64,000 nucleotides of DNA from Eucalyptus grandis (GCF_016545825.1 NC_052613.1:54666112-54730111); one strand, 5' to 3'; counted from the stretch's first letter, positions 24,420-37,500 are shown. Notes: a model not told the origin generated them from the letters alone. Numbers and translations are program-made.

Positions 24420-27044
24420 CGCGTCACTTGAGGAAGAACCAGGAAAAATCTCTTCTTTCAAGAATCTCTCGCCTTCCCTCGCGTCTCTCCCTGTTTCGTT
24501 TCCGGGGGAAATCGCTCGTTCCCAGCTCAAGGAAGAGATCGGTGAGTTCTCGAGAACGCTGAATACCTCGTGCTCGTCTGCTCGTTCGAGCTCGCTCGTT
24601 TTCCCCGCAGTTCTGGTACGGTCCTCGCTAGTGCTGCGGAGGAAGAGCGATTTGCTTTCGGCTGGTTTCGGGGGATGTCGAAAGTCTTTTGCGTTCTTGA
24701 ATTGGGTGCATTCGCGGTAGAATTTTCGTTCTGCGACTCTGATGTTCGTGCTGTGTTGTATAGCGAGCTCGTCGTTGTGAGGAGCGTGAGTTCTCGATGA
24801 CTAGCCTGCGCGGTTTGATTGGGCTCGTTGGTAATGTTGTTAGGGAGTGCAAGTTCTGGACAGGCTACTTTGAAAGTGGTGATTGCGCTTGTTGGTGTGT
24901 GCTCAGGATATAGATTTTTGCTTGAGAGGAAAATTCGCTACGTTGTGAGCGAAACCTAGGTGGATCGAGCATCTGCACGATGTTAGTATCGAGTGAATGA
25001 ACTTGTAATCCTTCCATCTACGGACGTCAACCAGATGAATCTTGTACATTTCTTTATCTTGCAATCCTAGGGTTGGTCAAATGTAAAAATGAGGGATACA
25101 AAGTTTTTCGCCTGATCGGTAAAAGTTTGGCGACACAAGAACTAGTACCTGGTTCATTCAGGATTCGAGCTTAAAACGGCTTGCTTTTGTTAGCAAGGAA
25201 CCAGAGGCCCAATAAAACAGCACATTATATCATTAACGATACCACATTCCTCTTGTCGCTATATGTGCATGCAATAGGCAATGACAATGGCTGTGTCAGC
25301 TCAATGACTTAAGATGTTAATTTTGAACATTCTGAGGTTAAGATGTTCTTCTCCATTTGGGAAATGTCCATATTTTCTGGGTATTAGGTCGAACCCTTAT
25401 CACTGCATGTTAACAGCTCCACCTGACGTGGACAGGACAAATCTGCTGTTGTTTTAGTGTTAGAAGTTTAACGCGATAGATGAATGTTGGAAGGGTCTTG
25501 GCAACGAGAGCCCCTGGCTCTCTTTTTGACCAAACCCATGGCACTTGTTAACCGTACTTAATATGAAATATTTTCATTTTTAATGTACTGATTATGCATA
25601 GCACAAGAAAATTAGTACTTGGGAAATGCAAATATTCTTTTATTTGGATATTTAAGAAAATCCATTTTGGAATTGGGATCTTACTGCTAGACACACAGAA
25701 CGGTGATAGCATATCTTCCGCTCATCATTCAACTATTTCAATGCACGAGCATTTATTTACAACTTTAGTTGTTAATGTAGGAGGTGAGGCTTGAAGTACC
25801 TGGAGTTATTGTTTGACTCAATGAAAGCTTCCCATTGTAGTGAGAACCTTTTGTAACTAGAAGACTCCATAAGGAGGAAGCTAAGGAGTCTCTTCAAAAT
25901 GCTGCAAAGCAAATCGAAAGAAAACTGGTGAAGTTGCTCTGCAATCAGAGCAGATATCTGATGAGCTGAGTCCTTTGAAGTCTTACCCTATGATAAGGAT
26001 AAAAGAAAAAGCCTGATCTCTTCTCATAGTTGTACTCAAAAATGTGAGTTTGTGGGCATTGAGTGAATGTAAGGCTACCTCCCTCTGGTATCGTCTACGA
26101 ATGCCAACTTAATACTCTGTGGACCATGATTGATCCCAAATCTTTAGTTTCTTAATTGACTGAGATATCCTAATGAATTACTAGGAAGAAGGTTGTGGTT
26201 CTTTTGTCTACAGCTTAAAAGCATTATGTATTTTCTTGTTATTGCATTCATATAAACTGGTTATTAATTTTCAAACCCTATTGTTGATTAGAAGATTGAT
26301 TTGGTTTGCCAGTTGTTTAACATGTGTTAGGTTTATTCTCCTAACTTAATGCCTAATGATTGAAGCTGGATATCTTGATGATCGAGCATGTGCAACATTT
26401 TTATTGTCAAATACTAGTCTTGAAGCACACAGCTACATGCATGCAAGTGAGAGGGAAGAGAGAATTTGTTTGTTTCTGTGTGAATGGAGAGAAAGGGTGT
26501 TGGGTTTTGCATGAACGGATAGAGAAAAGTGCAGCTTGCGGATAATGGGAGAGTGGGAAGGATTGTCATTTATTTATTTTTGATAGCTATCGATGAATAT
26601 GCTCTACTAAACGAACTACTTACTTTCTCAAAGGTAGTTGATATGTTTGATGTATAAAATCCATCTGAGGATTCTTTTTGGGTCAACAATAGATTTTCTT
26701 AGACAAGAAGAAATAAAGTCAGCATGCTATGCAACCATAGATAGCTTGTAGCAGTCATTTCCTCATTTTGACAATTGTACATCGTGCTTTGTGCATAATC
26801 TCAATTGTGTTGAAGGAAGAATTGTTTATTCATTTTTTTGCGTGGCCAGAGTGTTAGATGGAAAAAGCTCCAAAGTGGACAAATACAAGTGTTGAGAAAG
26901 AGCATTGCACAACAAATTCTCTCTCTTGGAAGATCCAACAGTTTCTGGAGATTGTCTGAGAAGTTAGAGACTGAATGTGATCATTGAGTAGAGTATGGTA
27001 GATTTGAATGTGTGAAGAGGATTTATAGTATAGGGGATGTGGAA
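24420..27044 (+). other. Probable 5' leader with a 2.3 kb intron (FAR1-related gene)
   Basis: A CT-rich leader ends at 'gaagagatcg|gtgagttc' (donor at 24541). A good acceptor, 'gcgtggccag|agtg', occurs at 26850/26851. The interval between is AT-rich and has no coding frame. Between the acceptor and the main ATG (27045) lie a start-stop ATGTGA (26975-26980), a six-codon uORF (26995-27015) and another six-codon uORF (27008-27028). The transcript structure is inferred from splice-site appearance only. Confidence 0.5.
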
Positions 27045-29844
27045 ATGGAACCTGATAAGGTCACAGCCAATGCAATTGCAGAACCTCGTGATGACATGGA
27101 ATTCGAGTCACATGAAGATGCATATGCATTCTATAAAGAGTATGCACGAGCAGCAGGTTTTGGTACTGCCAAATTGAGTAGTCGCCGGTCTAGAGCATCA
27201 AAAGAATTTATTGATGCCAAGTTTTCATGCATACGGTATGGGAATAAGCAGCAGTCAGATGATGCCATTAACCCAAGACCTTCTCCTAAAATAGGTTGTA
27301 AGGCAAGCATGCATGTGAAGAGAAGGCAGGATGGCAAATGGTTTGTTTATAGTTTTGTGAAGGAGCATAATCATGAGCTTTTGCCTGCCCAAGTGCATTT
27401 TTTCCGGAGCCATAGAGATGCTGATCTAGTGAAGAATGATGTCCGCCTGCGAAAGCGGAAAAATCTATCTTCAATGTCCAAAATGTTCAGTTCATACCAA
27501 AATTTGGATAACTTAGATAACTACTTGAGAAACCCACACGATAAAGGGAGGAGCTTGGTTTTAGAGGCTGGTGATGCTCAACTGCTGCTTGAATTTTTTA
27601 TGCATATGCAGGAACAGAACCCAAAATTTTTCTATGCAATTGATCTGAACGAAGAGCATAGACTGAGAAATGTTTTTTGGGTTGATGCCAAAGGCATAGA
27701 AGATTATTCCAAGTTCGGGGACGTGGTTTCTTTTGATACTACCTATTTTGCGAATAAGTATAAAATGCCCCTGGTACTTTTTACTGGAGTGAACCATCAT
27801 GGTCAACCCACGTTGTTTGGTTCTGCATTGATTGCGGATGATACTGTTTATACATTTGCTTGGTTGATGCAAACATGGTTAGTGGCAATGGGAGAACAGG
27901 CGCCACAAGTGATACTTACTGATCAAAACAATGCCATAAAATTGGCTACTGCAGCTATCTTTCCGCATACTCGTCACTTTTTTTGTTTGTGGCATATATT
28001 AGACAGAATTCCTAGAGAGCTTGAGTACTTAGGTGTTTGGCAAGACACAATTGTGGCAAAATTTAACAAATGTATTTTTGGATCATGGAGTGAAGCAGAA
28101 TTTGATAAGAGATGGTGGAAGTTACTTGACAGGTTTAACCTTAGGGAGGTTGAATGGGTCCAACTGTTGTATCAGGACCGCATGCAATGGGCTCCTACTT
28201 TCATGAGAGATATATCTTTTGCTGGATTGTCTGCATTTTCGCGTGCTGAAAGTCTGAACTCCTGGTTTGACAAATATGTGAATGGGGAAACTTCATTACG
28301 AGAATTCATTGAAAAATACAAGGTTATTCTTGAAGATAGGTATGAGGAGGAAGCAAAAGCAGATTTTGACGCATGGCATGAGGCACCTGAGTTGAAGTCT
28401 CCTTCACCTTTTGAGAAGCAAATGTCATTAGTTTATACTCATGAAATCTTTAGAAAATTTCAGATCGAGGTCTTGGGAGCGGCTGCTTGTCATCTGAAGA
28501 AAGAAAGTGAAGATGAGAGAGCGACAATATACGCTGTTAAAGAATTTGAAGATGATCGGAATTACGTTGTGGAATGGAATGAGTCGAAATCAAGTATATA
28601 TTGTTCATGCCATTCATTTGAATACAAAGGGTACCTGTGCAGGCATGCTATGATTGTTCTCCAAATGTCTGGTGTTTTTAGCATTCCGTCAAGATATATT
28701 CTGCAGCGCTGGACTAATGCTGCTCTAAGCAGGCATCCCATTGGTGAAAAATCTGAGGATATGCAGTCCAAAGTGCGTCGTTACAACGATTTGTGTCGAC
28801 GAGCTATAATATTGGGTGAAGAAGGGTCTCTTTCTCAAGAGAGTTATGATATTGCATTATGTGCCATCATGGCAGCTCTTAAGCAATGCTCAAGTGTAAA
28901 TACTCCAGCCGAGAATGAAGCACGTCCTAATAACTCAACAGTCCATGCAACCTGCAACGCTGAAGAAGAGAACCAATGCAATACATCCAAAGAGCAGGTA
29001 CCTGATCCTAAAGTCAGCAACAGAAGTAAGAATACAAGCAGAAAAGGAAAGGTTAGTGATTCAATTTCTGTACAATTATTTAGAAGTCATTTGTGCGATG
29101 AGCATGTGTACAGCATTCATTCAATAAAATGTGCCCATGCTTATTCGTATGTCTAACTGCAAATCACATCGCCATTGGATTCTTCAACCATTTGTGATTT
29201 CAGAAATGGCTTTCTGATGTAACAGGTAACGGAGCCTGATCTTCTTGGAGCAATGGCGCAAGACGGTCTTCATCAAATGGTTAGTTGCTCTTCCTTTTAG
29301 GCTATCACTAACTATTGTGGGCTTTCCCTTGTTAAGTTACTTTGAACAGGAATGTAGCTCGAGTCTAGTGTGCTCACATTGTGAGATTTCTGCTGGCAGT
29401 TTAATTCCTTTTACAAAGACATGTGACCTTTAATATTGAAAAACCTCTCGACTGTGATCAATGTTAAGATGCTATGCTGATACTAGGTCAGATAATGGGC
29501 CAATCAAGTTGATAGGCTGGTATTTTAGGGCTGCAGTGCTGTGCAATCGTGTTGTCCTTGGTTGCTAGATATTGCTAGGAGTGCATTTGTTTGATAAGGC
29601 TGATGTCAAGCGGTAGCCTGCTAGGATAACCAGGAGGTATGCACCTCCTATCAATCTATACATGCATGATTAATTTTTTTTCTTATCTGGGTTGCAGGAA
29701 GTTCCCCAGGTGAGAACCACGCACCTACACGGCATGGTGCCGATGCAACTGCATAATTTGGTGCCAACAATGTTTCATAATGTTCCACCTACTCCGTTCC
29801 AAAACGTAGCTTCAATGCAGTTGCACGACAATCATTTGCCTTGA
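27045..29844 (+). CDS. FAR1-related sequence (FRS) transcription factor, FRS4/FRS2-like
   Basis: Three coding exons, 27045-29051, 29226-29279 and 29698-29844, all join in phase 0 and give 735 residues, close to what I recall for Arabidopsis FRS4. The frame is open upstream to 27012, but the first in-frame ATG is 27045. Domains in order: an N-terminal FAR1 DNA-binding domain (about residues 20-112, with FSCIRYG, GCKASMHV and HNHELLP); a MULE transposase-derived core (VVSFDTTYFANKYKMPLVLF, VILTDQNNAIK, HFFCLWHIL); and a SWIM zinc finger (CSCHSFEYKGYLCRHA). The C-terminal region is polar and the last exon is His/Met-rich. The family derives from domesticated Mutator-like transposases and acts in the nucleus in light and developmental regulation. 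Placement in the FRS2/FRS4 group rests on remembered similarity (for example DRYEEEAKADFDAWHEAPEL), not a computed tree. Confidence 0.92.
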
Positions 29845-30509
29845 CAGCTTAATGTTTTACTGTGCTCTGTAAATTTTTGGAAATATAGGAAAGGGCCCTT
29901 TTTCTTTTTTCCTTTGCCTCCTTGTAATCTGTTCAGATGAGTTAAATAATTGATTCTTTGTTGCCTTCATTTATTTGTGTTTCTTTCTTTCTCAGTCTTC
30001 TGCTTCTGCATTTCACCTGTGTTACGGGGATAGCTCAGGTGCATAGCGGTGGGTTAGGTGGAGGTCGTAAATTTGTAATTAACTGTCAGATGTACTCCAA
30101 ATGAGATGAAACTAATCAGCATAAGGTGTTAAGCTTCTCTACTTAACAGAACATCTATTATAATCCGGCACTCGAATAGTTTATATGAAATCATCAGCAT
30201 ACCATTTTCCTGTAATCGCAGTAAGAGAGATCACATGACACCTTAAAATCTTCCATTGATTATGCCCACGATTTTGTTAGACGGGTTAACATGGTTCGGC
30301 GTCCGACCTCATCATACCTTAAACAAGAACGAGGCATAGGTTACTTTGTTTTGGCCACATGATGACTGGTCACGTTAGATGCCATGTTTTGCGGACAGCC
30401 ACGTGAACTCCCTCAACATTTTCTGCTGAAATTGTTGAAGTCCAGAGTTTCGGTTGTTGACTCAACCAGTAAGCACCTGAACTAGACGGAGCTGCAAAAC
30501 CCTTCAATC

Positions 30510-30510
<1 letters not shown>

Positions 30511-30557
<47 letters not shown>
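30511..30557 (+). repeat. GA microsatellite
   Basis: An uninterrupted AG dinucleotide run of 47 bases. Confidence 0.98.
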
Positions 30558-30559
<2 letters not shown>

Positions 30560-32598
30560 AAATGATATTTGTGCAGGGGAAATTGGCGGCATCGCACCGC
30601 AGAAATTGGAGCTAACTCGTTACTTAGAATAGAGGACTATTGAGGGATGGAGTGTGCGCATGGATGTTTTGACGGGAACAAAAATGCCTACTTAGCTAGT
30701 AATAAATCATTGTTAAGAAGAAGAATGTTGCTGATTGCTGAGCTGAATGGGTAGCGGCTTAGCTAATCTTCCAATAAGTAAATATACAATCATACACAAC
30801 AAATTGGTCACGATCTTCATGACCGACCGAGTGAAAGACGTGTGAGAGTTAATACAGCCGCTTCCATGGTCCAGCTTTCGCCATCGGCATTTTAGTTCCT
30901 CTGCTTCAGTGAGTAAAAGCTGTCACTTGATCCAGTGATCTAGCCACTCGGTATTGGAAAGGGGACTTGGCCGTGCTACTCCGTTCTTGAGTGTCGGTCT
31001 TGCCTTCACTCACTCAAGGGAAGAAGGATGTTCATATCCTTGTTACATTCTAGTTCACGATCTATGATTAATCCTATTTGTCCCGGTTAAGTTCTTCATG
31101 GATAATTGCCGTTACATCCTGTCACACAGAACATGAATGGCGAATTCAACAAAATGCTCTACGCAAAAAAAAAAAAAAAAAAATTCAACAAAATGCAATA
31201 TCTCCTCCTGGGAATTGTAAACATTGTCATTATTCGGTGTTTTCTCAGGACCAGGCAATCGAAATTCCTGCTACCCGGCATCCTCAGTGGAAAGCAGAGA
31301 AATGCTGCTAAAAGTCCAATTCATACAGGTTCCATTTATTATCGGTGGATGCCAGAAAATGAAAGTTAATGCTGGTAAAGAAGAAAATCCCGATTCCCAA
31401 GCGACAGCGAGATTACTGCAACTATTGTTTTTATATATCCAGAGCGACGGAGGAACCATTAATTATCTCTGGCACCAGCTGGGTCAATCAGATTTCTATG
31501 CGAAATCCGAGGAAAAACGAAACCTTGTCAGCTTGCTCGCACCCGGCGGGTCTTTCCTGTTTCTTTAACAATTTTCATGGAGGGGTTTCGGGAGAAAGAT
31601 GAGGAAATCATTCCAAGAAAACAACCGCGCCTCAGATCATGGCAAATAGATGGGTTCCAAATTCAGCATGTCCCATTTTTCTCTGCAACTTGTTGGATTT
31701 TTTTCTCATTACCTGACAAAAGAGAAGATGGGAGTGTCCTTGAAGGAAATGCAATCCATAAATCTCTCTCTTTCTCTCTCTCTCTCTAGGGGTCCATCTT
31801 TAGCTTGCCAAACAGTGTCGAGCGTAGAAACAAAGTACCAGTTTCGAATATCTCATTGAAATCAGCTCCCTTTGCACCGACACTTTTGCATATGGGCAGG
31901 GACAATTATTACACCGGCAATGGAAAAATGATATGGTAAAGACTCTGTATTCTCTTGGAAGTGATTGGCTTCCGGTTCTCACCGATTCCACATTTGAACC
32001 AAGGATTAGACCGATTCTCAAAATTATGAATTAAGGACTGGATTGATCTAATAGAACCAATCACTTTTATTTTTTTCACTATTTGAAGAAATATTTAAAA
32101 AATAATAATATATGTAATTGGTCCAATCTAATTGGACTGTCCAAATATTAGTAAGAACCAAAAATCGAATGGATACTCCCGAGGATCGTATTGAACGGAT
32201 CAATTTTGGTTCGGGCAATTCATTTTGCGCGACCTTAATATTCCAGCTGCTGAACAGACATTCATGTACAACCCACGGGTTTTCCTGTCTGAAAGTTGCA
32301 GAACGTGCATGTTCATCGGACCTACAAGCTCTTGCATTATTTTCTGAACACAGTTCTGGACCACTGGACCACAAGATCGGCAACTGGAATCGTACACGTG
32401 ATACGACAGACCCCCCCTTGATGAAACGTTAAATCACGTAATTTACTGTATCCACTTCTGCATATCGATCTCTGTAAAGATAGATCCTCTGGTACTGAGC
32501 CATACCTTGCCAATAGTTCTTTATTACCCTGGTACTCTAAAGCACATAATCCTACCACACGTGCTCCGTCCGGGGGCAAAACCGTCAGGAAAGACATG

Positions 32599-32622
32599 AT
32601 ATATATTATATATATATATATA

Positions 32623-32654
<32 letters not shown>

Positions 32655-32655
32655 G
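32599..32655 (+). promoter_or_regulatory. TA/CT tract with TATA-like element upstream of the LRR gene
   Basis: A (TA)n run is followed by a (CT)n run and 'ctatatatag', ending about 100 bases before the ATG at 32758. The last TATATA could serve as a TATA box, and CT tracts are common near plant transcription starts. Function is inferred from position. Confidence 0.45.
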
Positions 32656-32757
32656 TAAACCTATGTTATCTTCCCTCCATCGACCTCTGTACTCTAGAAC
32701 AGAAGAAGCGTCGCCATAGATAGCTAGAGAAACGAAAGAATCCTATTGCAGGAAAGG

Positions 32758-33843
32758 ATGAGCCTTCGAGTGATTTTCGTTACGTCGTTACTTCTTGGAC
32801 TCGCGGCCGCCTGCCCGCCGTCGGACCGGGCGGCGCTGCTCTCCTTCCGGGCGGCGCTCCACGAGCCATACCTAGGCATCTTCAACTCCTGGACCGGCGC
32901 CGACTGCTGCCGCAACTGGTACGGCGTCAGCTGCGACCCCGAATCCCGCCGCGTCGCCGACATCAACCTCCGGGGGGAGTCCGAGGACCCCATCTTCCAG
33001 AGGGCCAAGCGGACCGGCTACATGACCGGCACGATATCTTCCGCGATATGCAGGCTCGAGCGCCTCTCCAGCCTCACCGTCGCCGACTGGAAGGGCATCT
33101 CCGGCGAGATACCCGCCTGCCTTGCCTCCCTGCCGTACCTTCGGATCCTGGACCTCATTGGGAACCGCCTGTCGGGCGAGATACCGGCGGACATCGGGAG
33201 GCTGAAGCGGCTGACGGTGCTCAACGTGGCGGACAACATGATAACGGGTCGGATCCCCAGCTCCCTGACGGGCCTGTCGAGCTTGATGCACCTCGACTTG
33301 AGGAATAACCGGATCTCGGGTCCGCTGCCCCAGGATTTCGGAATGCTGAGGATGTTGAGCCGGGCCCTTTTGAGCGGGAACCAAATAACCGGGTCGATCC
33401 CGGCGTCGATATCCCAAATATACCGGCTAGCGGATCTCGACCTTTCCTCGAACCGTCTCTCCGGCCAAATCCCGCCTTCGCTCGGTAAAATGCCGGTCCT
33501 CGCCACGCTGAACCTGGATTTCAACCAAATCTCAGGGGCGATCCCGGCGAGCCTGATCAACTCGGCGGTGAGCAACTTGAACTTGAGCAGGAACTCCATC
33601 CAGGGCACCATACCCGACGTGTTCGGGCCGAGGTCGTACTTCACGGTGCTGGACCTCTCGTACAACAACCTGCGGGGGCCGATCCCAAAGTCGATATCGG
33701 CCGCGACGTACATCGGGCACATGGACTTGAGCCACAACCACCTGTGCGGGCGGATCCCGGCGGGCTCGCCGTTCGACCACCTCGAAGCCTCGTCGTTCGG
33801 CTACAACGACTGCCTCTGCGGGAAGCCACTGAAAGCTTGTTAG
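32758..33843 (+). CDS. Secreted leucine-rich-repeat protein, DRT100-like
   Basis: This is a single intronless frame of 361 residues. The ATG at 32758 starts a typical signal peptide (MSLRVIFVTSLLLGLAAA). An LRR N-terminal cap follows with DCCRNWYGVSCD (Cys50, Cys51, Cys59). About ten plant-type LRRs of 24 residues follow from about residue 100 to 335 (LRILDLIGNRLSGEIP, LADLDLSSNRLSGQIP, FTVLDLSYNNLRGPIP). The C-terminal cap has paired cysteines in CLCGKPLKAC. There is no transmembrane segment or kinase domain, so the product is likely apoplastic. The closest family I recognise is DRT100/polygalacturonase-inhibitor-like LRR proteins. The original 'DNA damage tolerance' name comes from bacterial complementation and is poor evidence of role. 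The coding region is much GC-richer than its flanks. Confidence 0.92.
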   Translation: MSLRVIFVTSLLLGLAAACPPSDRAALLSFRAALHEPYLGIFNSWTGADCCRNWYGVSCDPESRRVADINLRGESEDPIFQRAKRTGYMTGTISSAICRLERLSSLTVADWKGISGEIPACLASLPYLRILDLIGNRLSGEIPADIGRLKRLTVLNVADNMITGRIPSSLTGLSSLMHLDLRNNRISGPLPQDFGMLRMLSRALLSGNQITGSIPASISQIYRLADLDLSSNRLSGQIPPSLGKMPVLATLNLDFNQISGAIPASLINSAVSNLNLSRNSIQGTIPDVFGPRSYFTVLDLSYNNLRGPIPKSISAATYIGHMDLSHNHLCGRIPAGSPFDHLEASSFGYNDCLCGKPLKAC

Positions 33844-34547
33844 CTCAATAATGAGAAGCTGGGCTGCTATCTGGTGGGAACAGGGAGAAGATGGAGCGAG
33901 CAGAAGATGTCGGTGAGATGATATGATGATGCTTGTATGATTTCGTGTTAAATTACGTTGTTAATGGGGAAATGAAGATCTTCATGCACGTAAATGCTGC
34001 ATGAAACTAATAATAGCAACGATGCTTTTAGCGGAGGTTGTCGTGTAACTCGTGGACGCCACTGCAATTTGCTTGATAATGCAATGGACAACTCACGGCG
34101 TAGTCACTTTGACAGGGACATGTTTCGTACCGATGGGACGGCATGTGTCGGTTTTAAATTCGATGTCGGGTGTTGCCGGTTCGTTAGTCTCGCGTTCGGA
34201 TCGGTTCGATCGTTGTAGGACCAGAGAACTCGAGAAAGTCTTTACCTCATTTGGAATAATTCGATTTCGACGCACTTATTGTGATCAATATGAGGAATAT
34301 CGATGAATCATAAACCTAAAGTTTTCTTTCTTAATCGGGTCCTTCAACAAGTGCACTCGACTCGAATCGCACTGGCATAGTCACGGCTTAGGCTCGGATC
34401 GCAAAGGAAAAGAAGCAGACTCGAATGCCGAAGAGAGCGGCCTTTTCGAGTTTCCGACTGGAAATTTGCAGTGACTGAGTGCAACTACATCGACCTAACC
34501 GAGCATTCTTATTTTGATATCGATGTACTTCTATACAAACCAATCTT
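33844..34547. other. Intergenic region between convergent genes
   Basis: This should contain the 3' UTRs of the LRR gene (plus strand) and the GH127 gene (minus strand). No other feature was seen. Confidence 0.6.
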
Positions 34548-37500
34548 TCAAGACTGGATGTCGAAATAAACAGTGTACGATTCATCTCTCAAGCTCATCA
34601 ACGGCACCAAGAGGAAGTTCCTGCTTGCACCCTTCGCCACGAAGCTGATAGGATGATAATGGCTTGTGGCGTCTTCCCATGCAAAGCTGCTCGCTTTTTT
34701 GAACTTACTGTTCGAGTGATCCGAGACGCACCCCAGCTTCACGCCGGAACCCTCGTCGTGATTCAACCCCGTGTATATGTAGCAACCTTTGTGGCTTTCC
34801 GACTCGAAGGACACGGCTTTGGCCTTCCCGTCCAGTCCTGCGACCACACGGAAGAGGGACGAGCTGCCCTTGCTTGATCCCTCGACTACGAGGTGCTTTT
34901 CTTTCCCTTTTTCCACTACCACCATTCCGGGAAGGTCGAATGGTTCGAGCATGACCGATTTCCCGATCACGCCCTCTCTTGACCTGATTCCTAAAGTGGT
35001 GGGGTCTTTGGAGACAAGTCTGAAGGTGGCATGGACAGCCGAATCAGTGCCCGGCTCAGGGGACTTCTCTATTGTAATGGAGTGGTTCGTGTTGGTCAGG
35101 AAATATGACGAATTGCCCGATGCTTGCGAAAGAGAGAGCAACTGAGAACCGTAAGAAGCCGGAACGGGAGTGATCCAATTGGATAGAGGAGCATCTGGGT
35201 CGGCTTTTAGTTCCCAGTCTCTGCTGGTCAGCCCCGCGAGAAGATAAGGCCCGTAAAGTATTGCGTGAAGGGAAGCATACTTGGGTCGGTCATCTGGACA
35301 TTAGTTCAATGCAAACTGTTCAGCTTCACAGGAAACTATTGCTTAGGGAACGCTCCTGAATGCAGAAGCATATGCCCTGGGGGCAATGGGGAGCTGTGAC
35401 AGTACCTTTGATAGCCTCTGTCCGCAAGCCAAGGGGAAACTGAAGGGTCAGCTTGTCGCTGGGGCTCCATTTCCCCTCCAAGACGAGAAATTTACCTGCA
35501 CCAACAAACTATATGTTAAACAAGATTGTGTTAAATTTTAGGCTGTAGCAGCAGTGGACAAATCAGATCAATTTTGCGGAACTCTTCATCTCCATTTACC
35601 AGAATCTCTTGAGTTGAAGCTTTCACTTGACCGATCGCAATTTCAAAAGGAAAATGCCATGTAGAGCGATCAAAAACTAAGAAACGAATTTTGGATCAAA
35701 TGGGTGCTGCACAAGCACGAAGAATGCTAAACGCACCTGGAGATGGTAGATTTAAACGTTGTCCATTTAGTTCTGCTTTGGCGCCAGCTGAAGAGACCCA
35801 ACTCGGTATTCGGAAATTCAGGGTAGAGAACTGTGCCGCTGCCTGAAATGAGTAGAAGTGGAAGAGAAAAAATAAGACACCAAACACTGCCGAAAGAACA
35901 CCAGAATCCAAAATAATGTATGCACACTAATTTCCGGAGATGCTATACATGATTTGAGGAAGATTTTGATATCAGGACTTCACCCAGCTAGGTAAGCATG
36001 ATGCAATCACTCTTTTATTTGTCTACTTTCGGCATCATCAATATGTATATGGGAAAATAAGAGGAGGTCAAATCTATGTGGCCATTAGCCAATGCGGATC
36101 TTTGCAGTGAAGAGTGACACAACAGATTTAAAGCCATTGCAGCATAAGCACAAGACACAGCAACTGAGTTGATTATATCTGAAGGAGAAAGACAATGGAA
36201 AGGCCAGTAAAATTCTGCCTGCTCGTTGTGCATTGGCCAGAGAGAAGTACCTCTGACGAGAAAGTAATTGTTGCTTGAAGATAAGGATCCCATGACGACA
36301 GAGGACCGATGTGCTGACCGATCACAGTCCCCCTGCTTTCCAGTTGAGGGAACTCGATACATATTGAGTTACGTAAAGACCAGGAACTTCTCCTTGTTCT
36401 TCAAAATATATAGAATCTCCCAATTTCGAAAACGACTCAATTCCTACGAACACAAAGGAAGAAAAGGATCATGTCATGGACAAATTCCACGATACAACAC
36501 ATTGTATCGAGCCTATAATACTTGTTAGTGGGAAAACCACACAGTAAAATGTGATATTCAACAAATCATTATGATATCAGCAGACTCCATATTACAGAGA
36601 AAATGAGTATTGGAGGGGTATTCAATCTTAGACCTGTCCCATAGCAGCACCAGAAGGAGTCGAACTGAGTTCCCCATTGATGAAAGCTTCTGGCCTTGGA
36701 CACCCCACGTCCCAAAGGAAGCATGTAGATCATGATGCCTGGCTCTGTCCCTCTCTGAATACCTAGCACGCCGTTCGTCAACGCTCGCTCATAATAATCT
36801 GCATATGCAACTTCTTTGGTCCATCTAAACAAGTTGCGGCTCACCTGTGGACCAAGCTCAGCAGATGCAAAAGAGTTGGTCAACACATAAAGTTGCATGA
36901 CTAAGCGAATGGTACCATCACTCAGGATGGACTAAAGGTTTAAGACAAACAGATAGACGTAATCTAAGTCTTACCTTCAGCATGTTATAGGTGGCGCATG
37001 ATTCCTCATTTTCTGTTTCAAGAGTCGTTGCTAAACGCTTTGGGTCCTCCCTGTCAGACCAACAGATAAAGAGGATTACAATCAATGATGACAGGCACAC
37101 ACATATGCACGTGTGCAGATATACCTCTGTGTGTGTGTGTGTGTAACTTAAATATAATTCTCCTTCAGAATTCAATCTATACCAGAATTCCCTGACTGTT
37201 GTGCCACCTGTTGCATAGATGTAAGAGGAGTTCACAATGTCCATGAAGAATGTCCCTATGGTCTGGTGCAAAGAGTCACCAAAAAGCCATTAGACAAACA
37301 TTGGAAACCTCAAAGAATGAAACGTATAACCATTGAAAGCTTGGAAAGATATCCAGGTTAAACATGTAGTTATATCACAAAGTAAATCTCGAAGAAAGCC
37401 AGCCTTATCTGAGAAAACAAGAAGGCCGCTGAGATCTGGAAGACACGATGTTCTTTTACTGTTCTTCTCATAAATAAATATTCCATTTCATGCTATCCTC

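Larger units (their letters stand above)
29845..32757. other. Intergenic region between two plus-strand genes
   Basis: This holds the 3' UTR of the FAR1-related gene (A/T-rich after 29845) and the promoter of the LRR gene. Two simple repeats lie inside it (GA at 30511-30557, TA/CT at 32599-32655), plus a CT run at about 31763-31789. No further gene is supported. Confidence 0.5.

Noticed and set aside
27012..27044. Start of the FAR1-related protein at 27012
   Set aside because: The codon there is GTG. The first in-frame ATG is 27045, and it leads directly into the FAR1 domain.
32872..33737. Long minus-strand frames (181 and 239 codons) across the LRR gene
   Set aside because: They are antisense to a GC-rich LRR coding region with regular 72-bp repeats, and have no independent motif.
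36322..36340. A small intron to explain the GH127 frame break
   Set aside because: There is no GT-AG pair around the site, and the coding similarity continues without a gap on both sides of one missing base.
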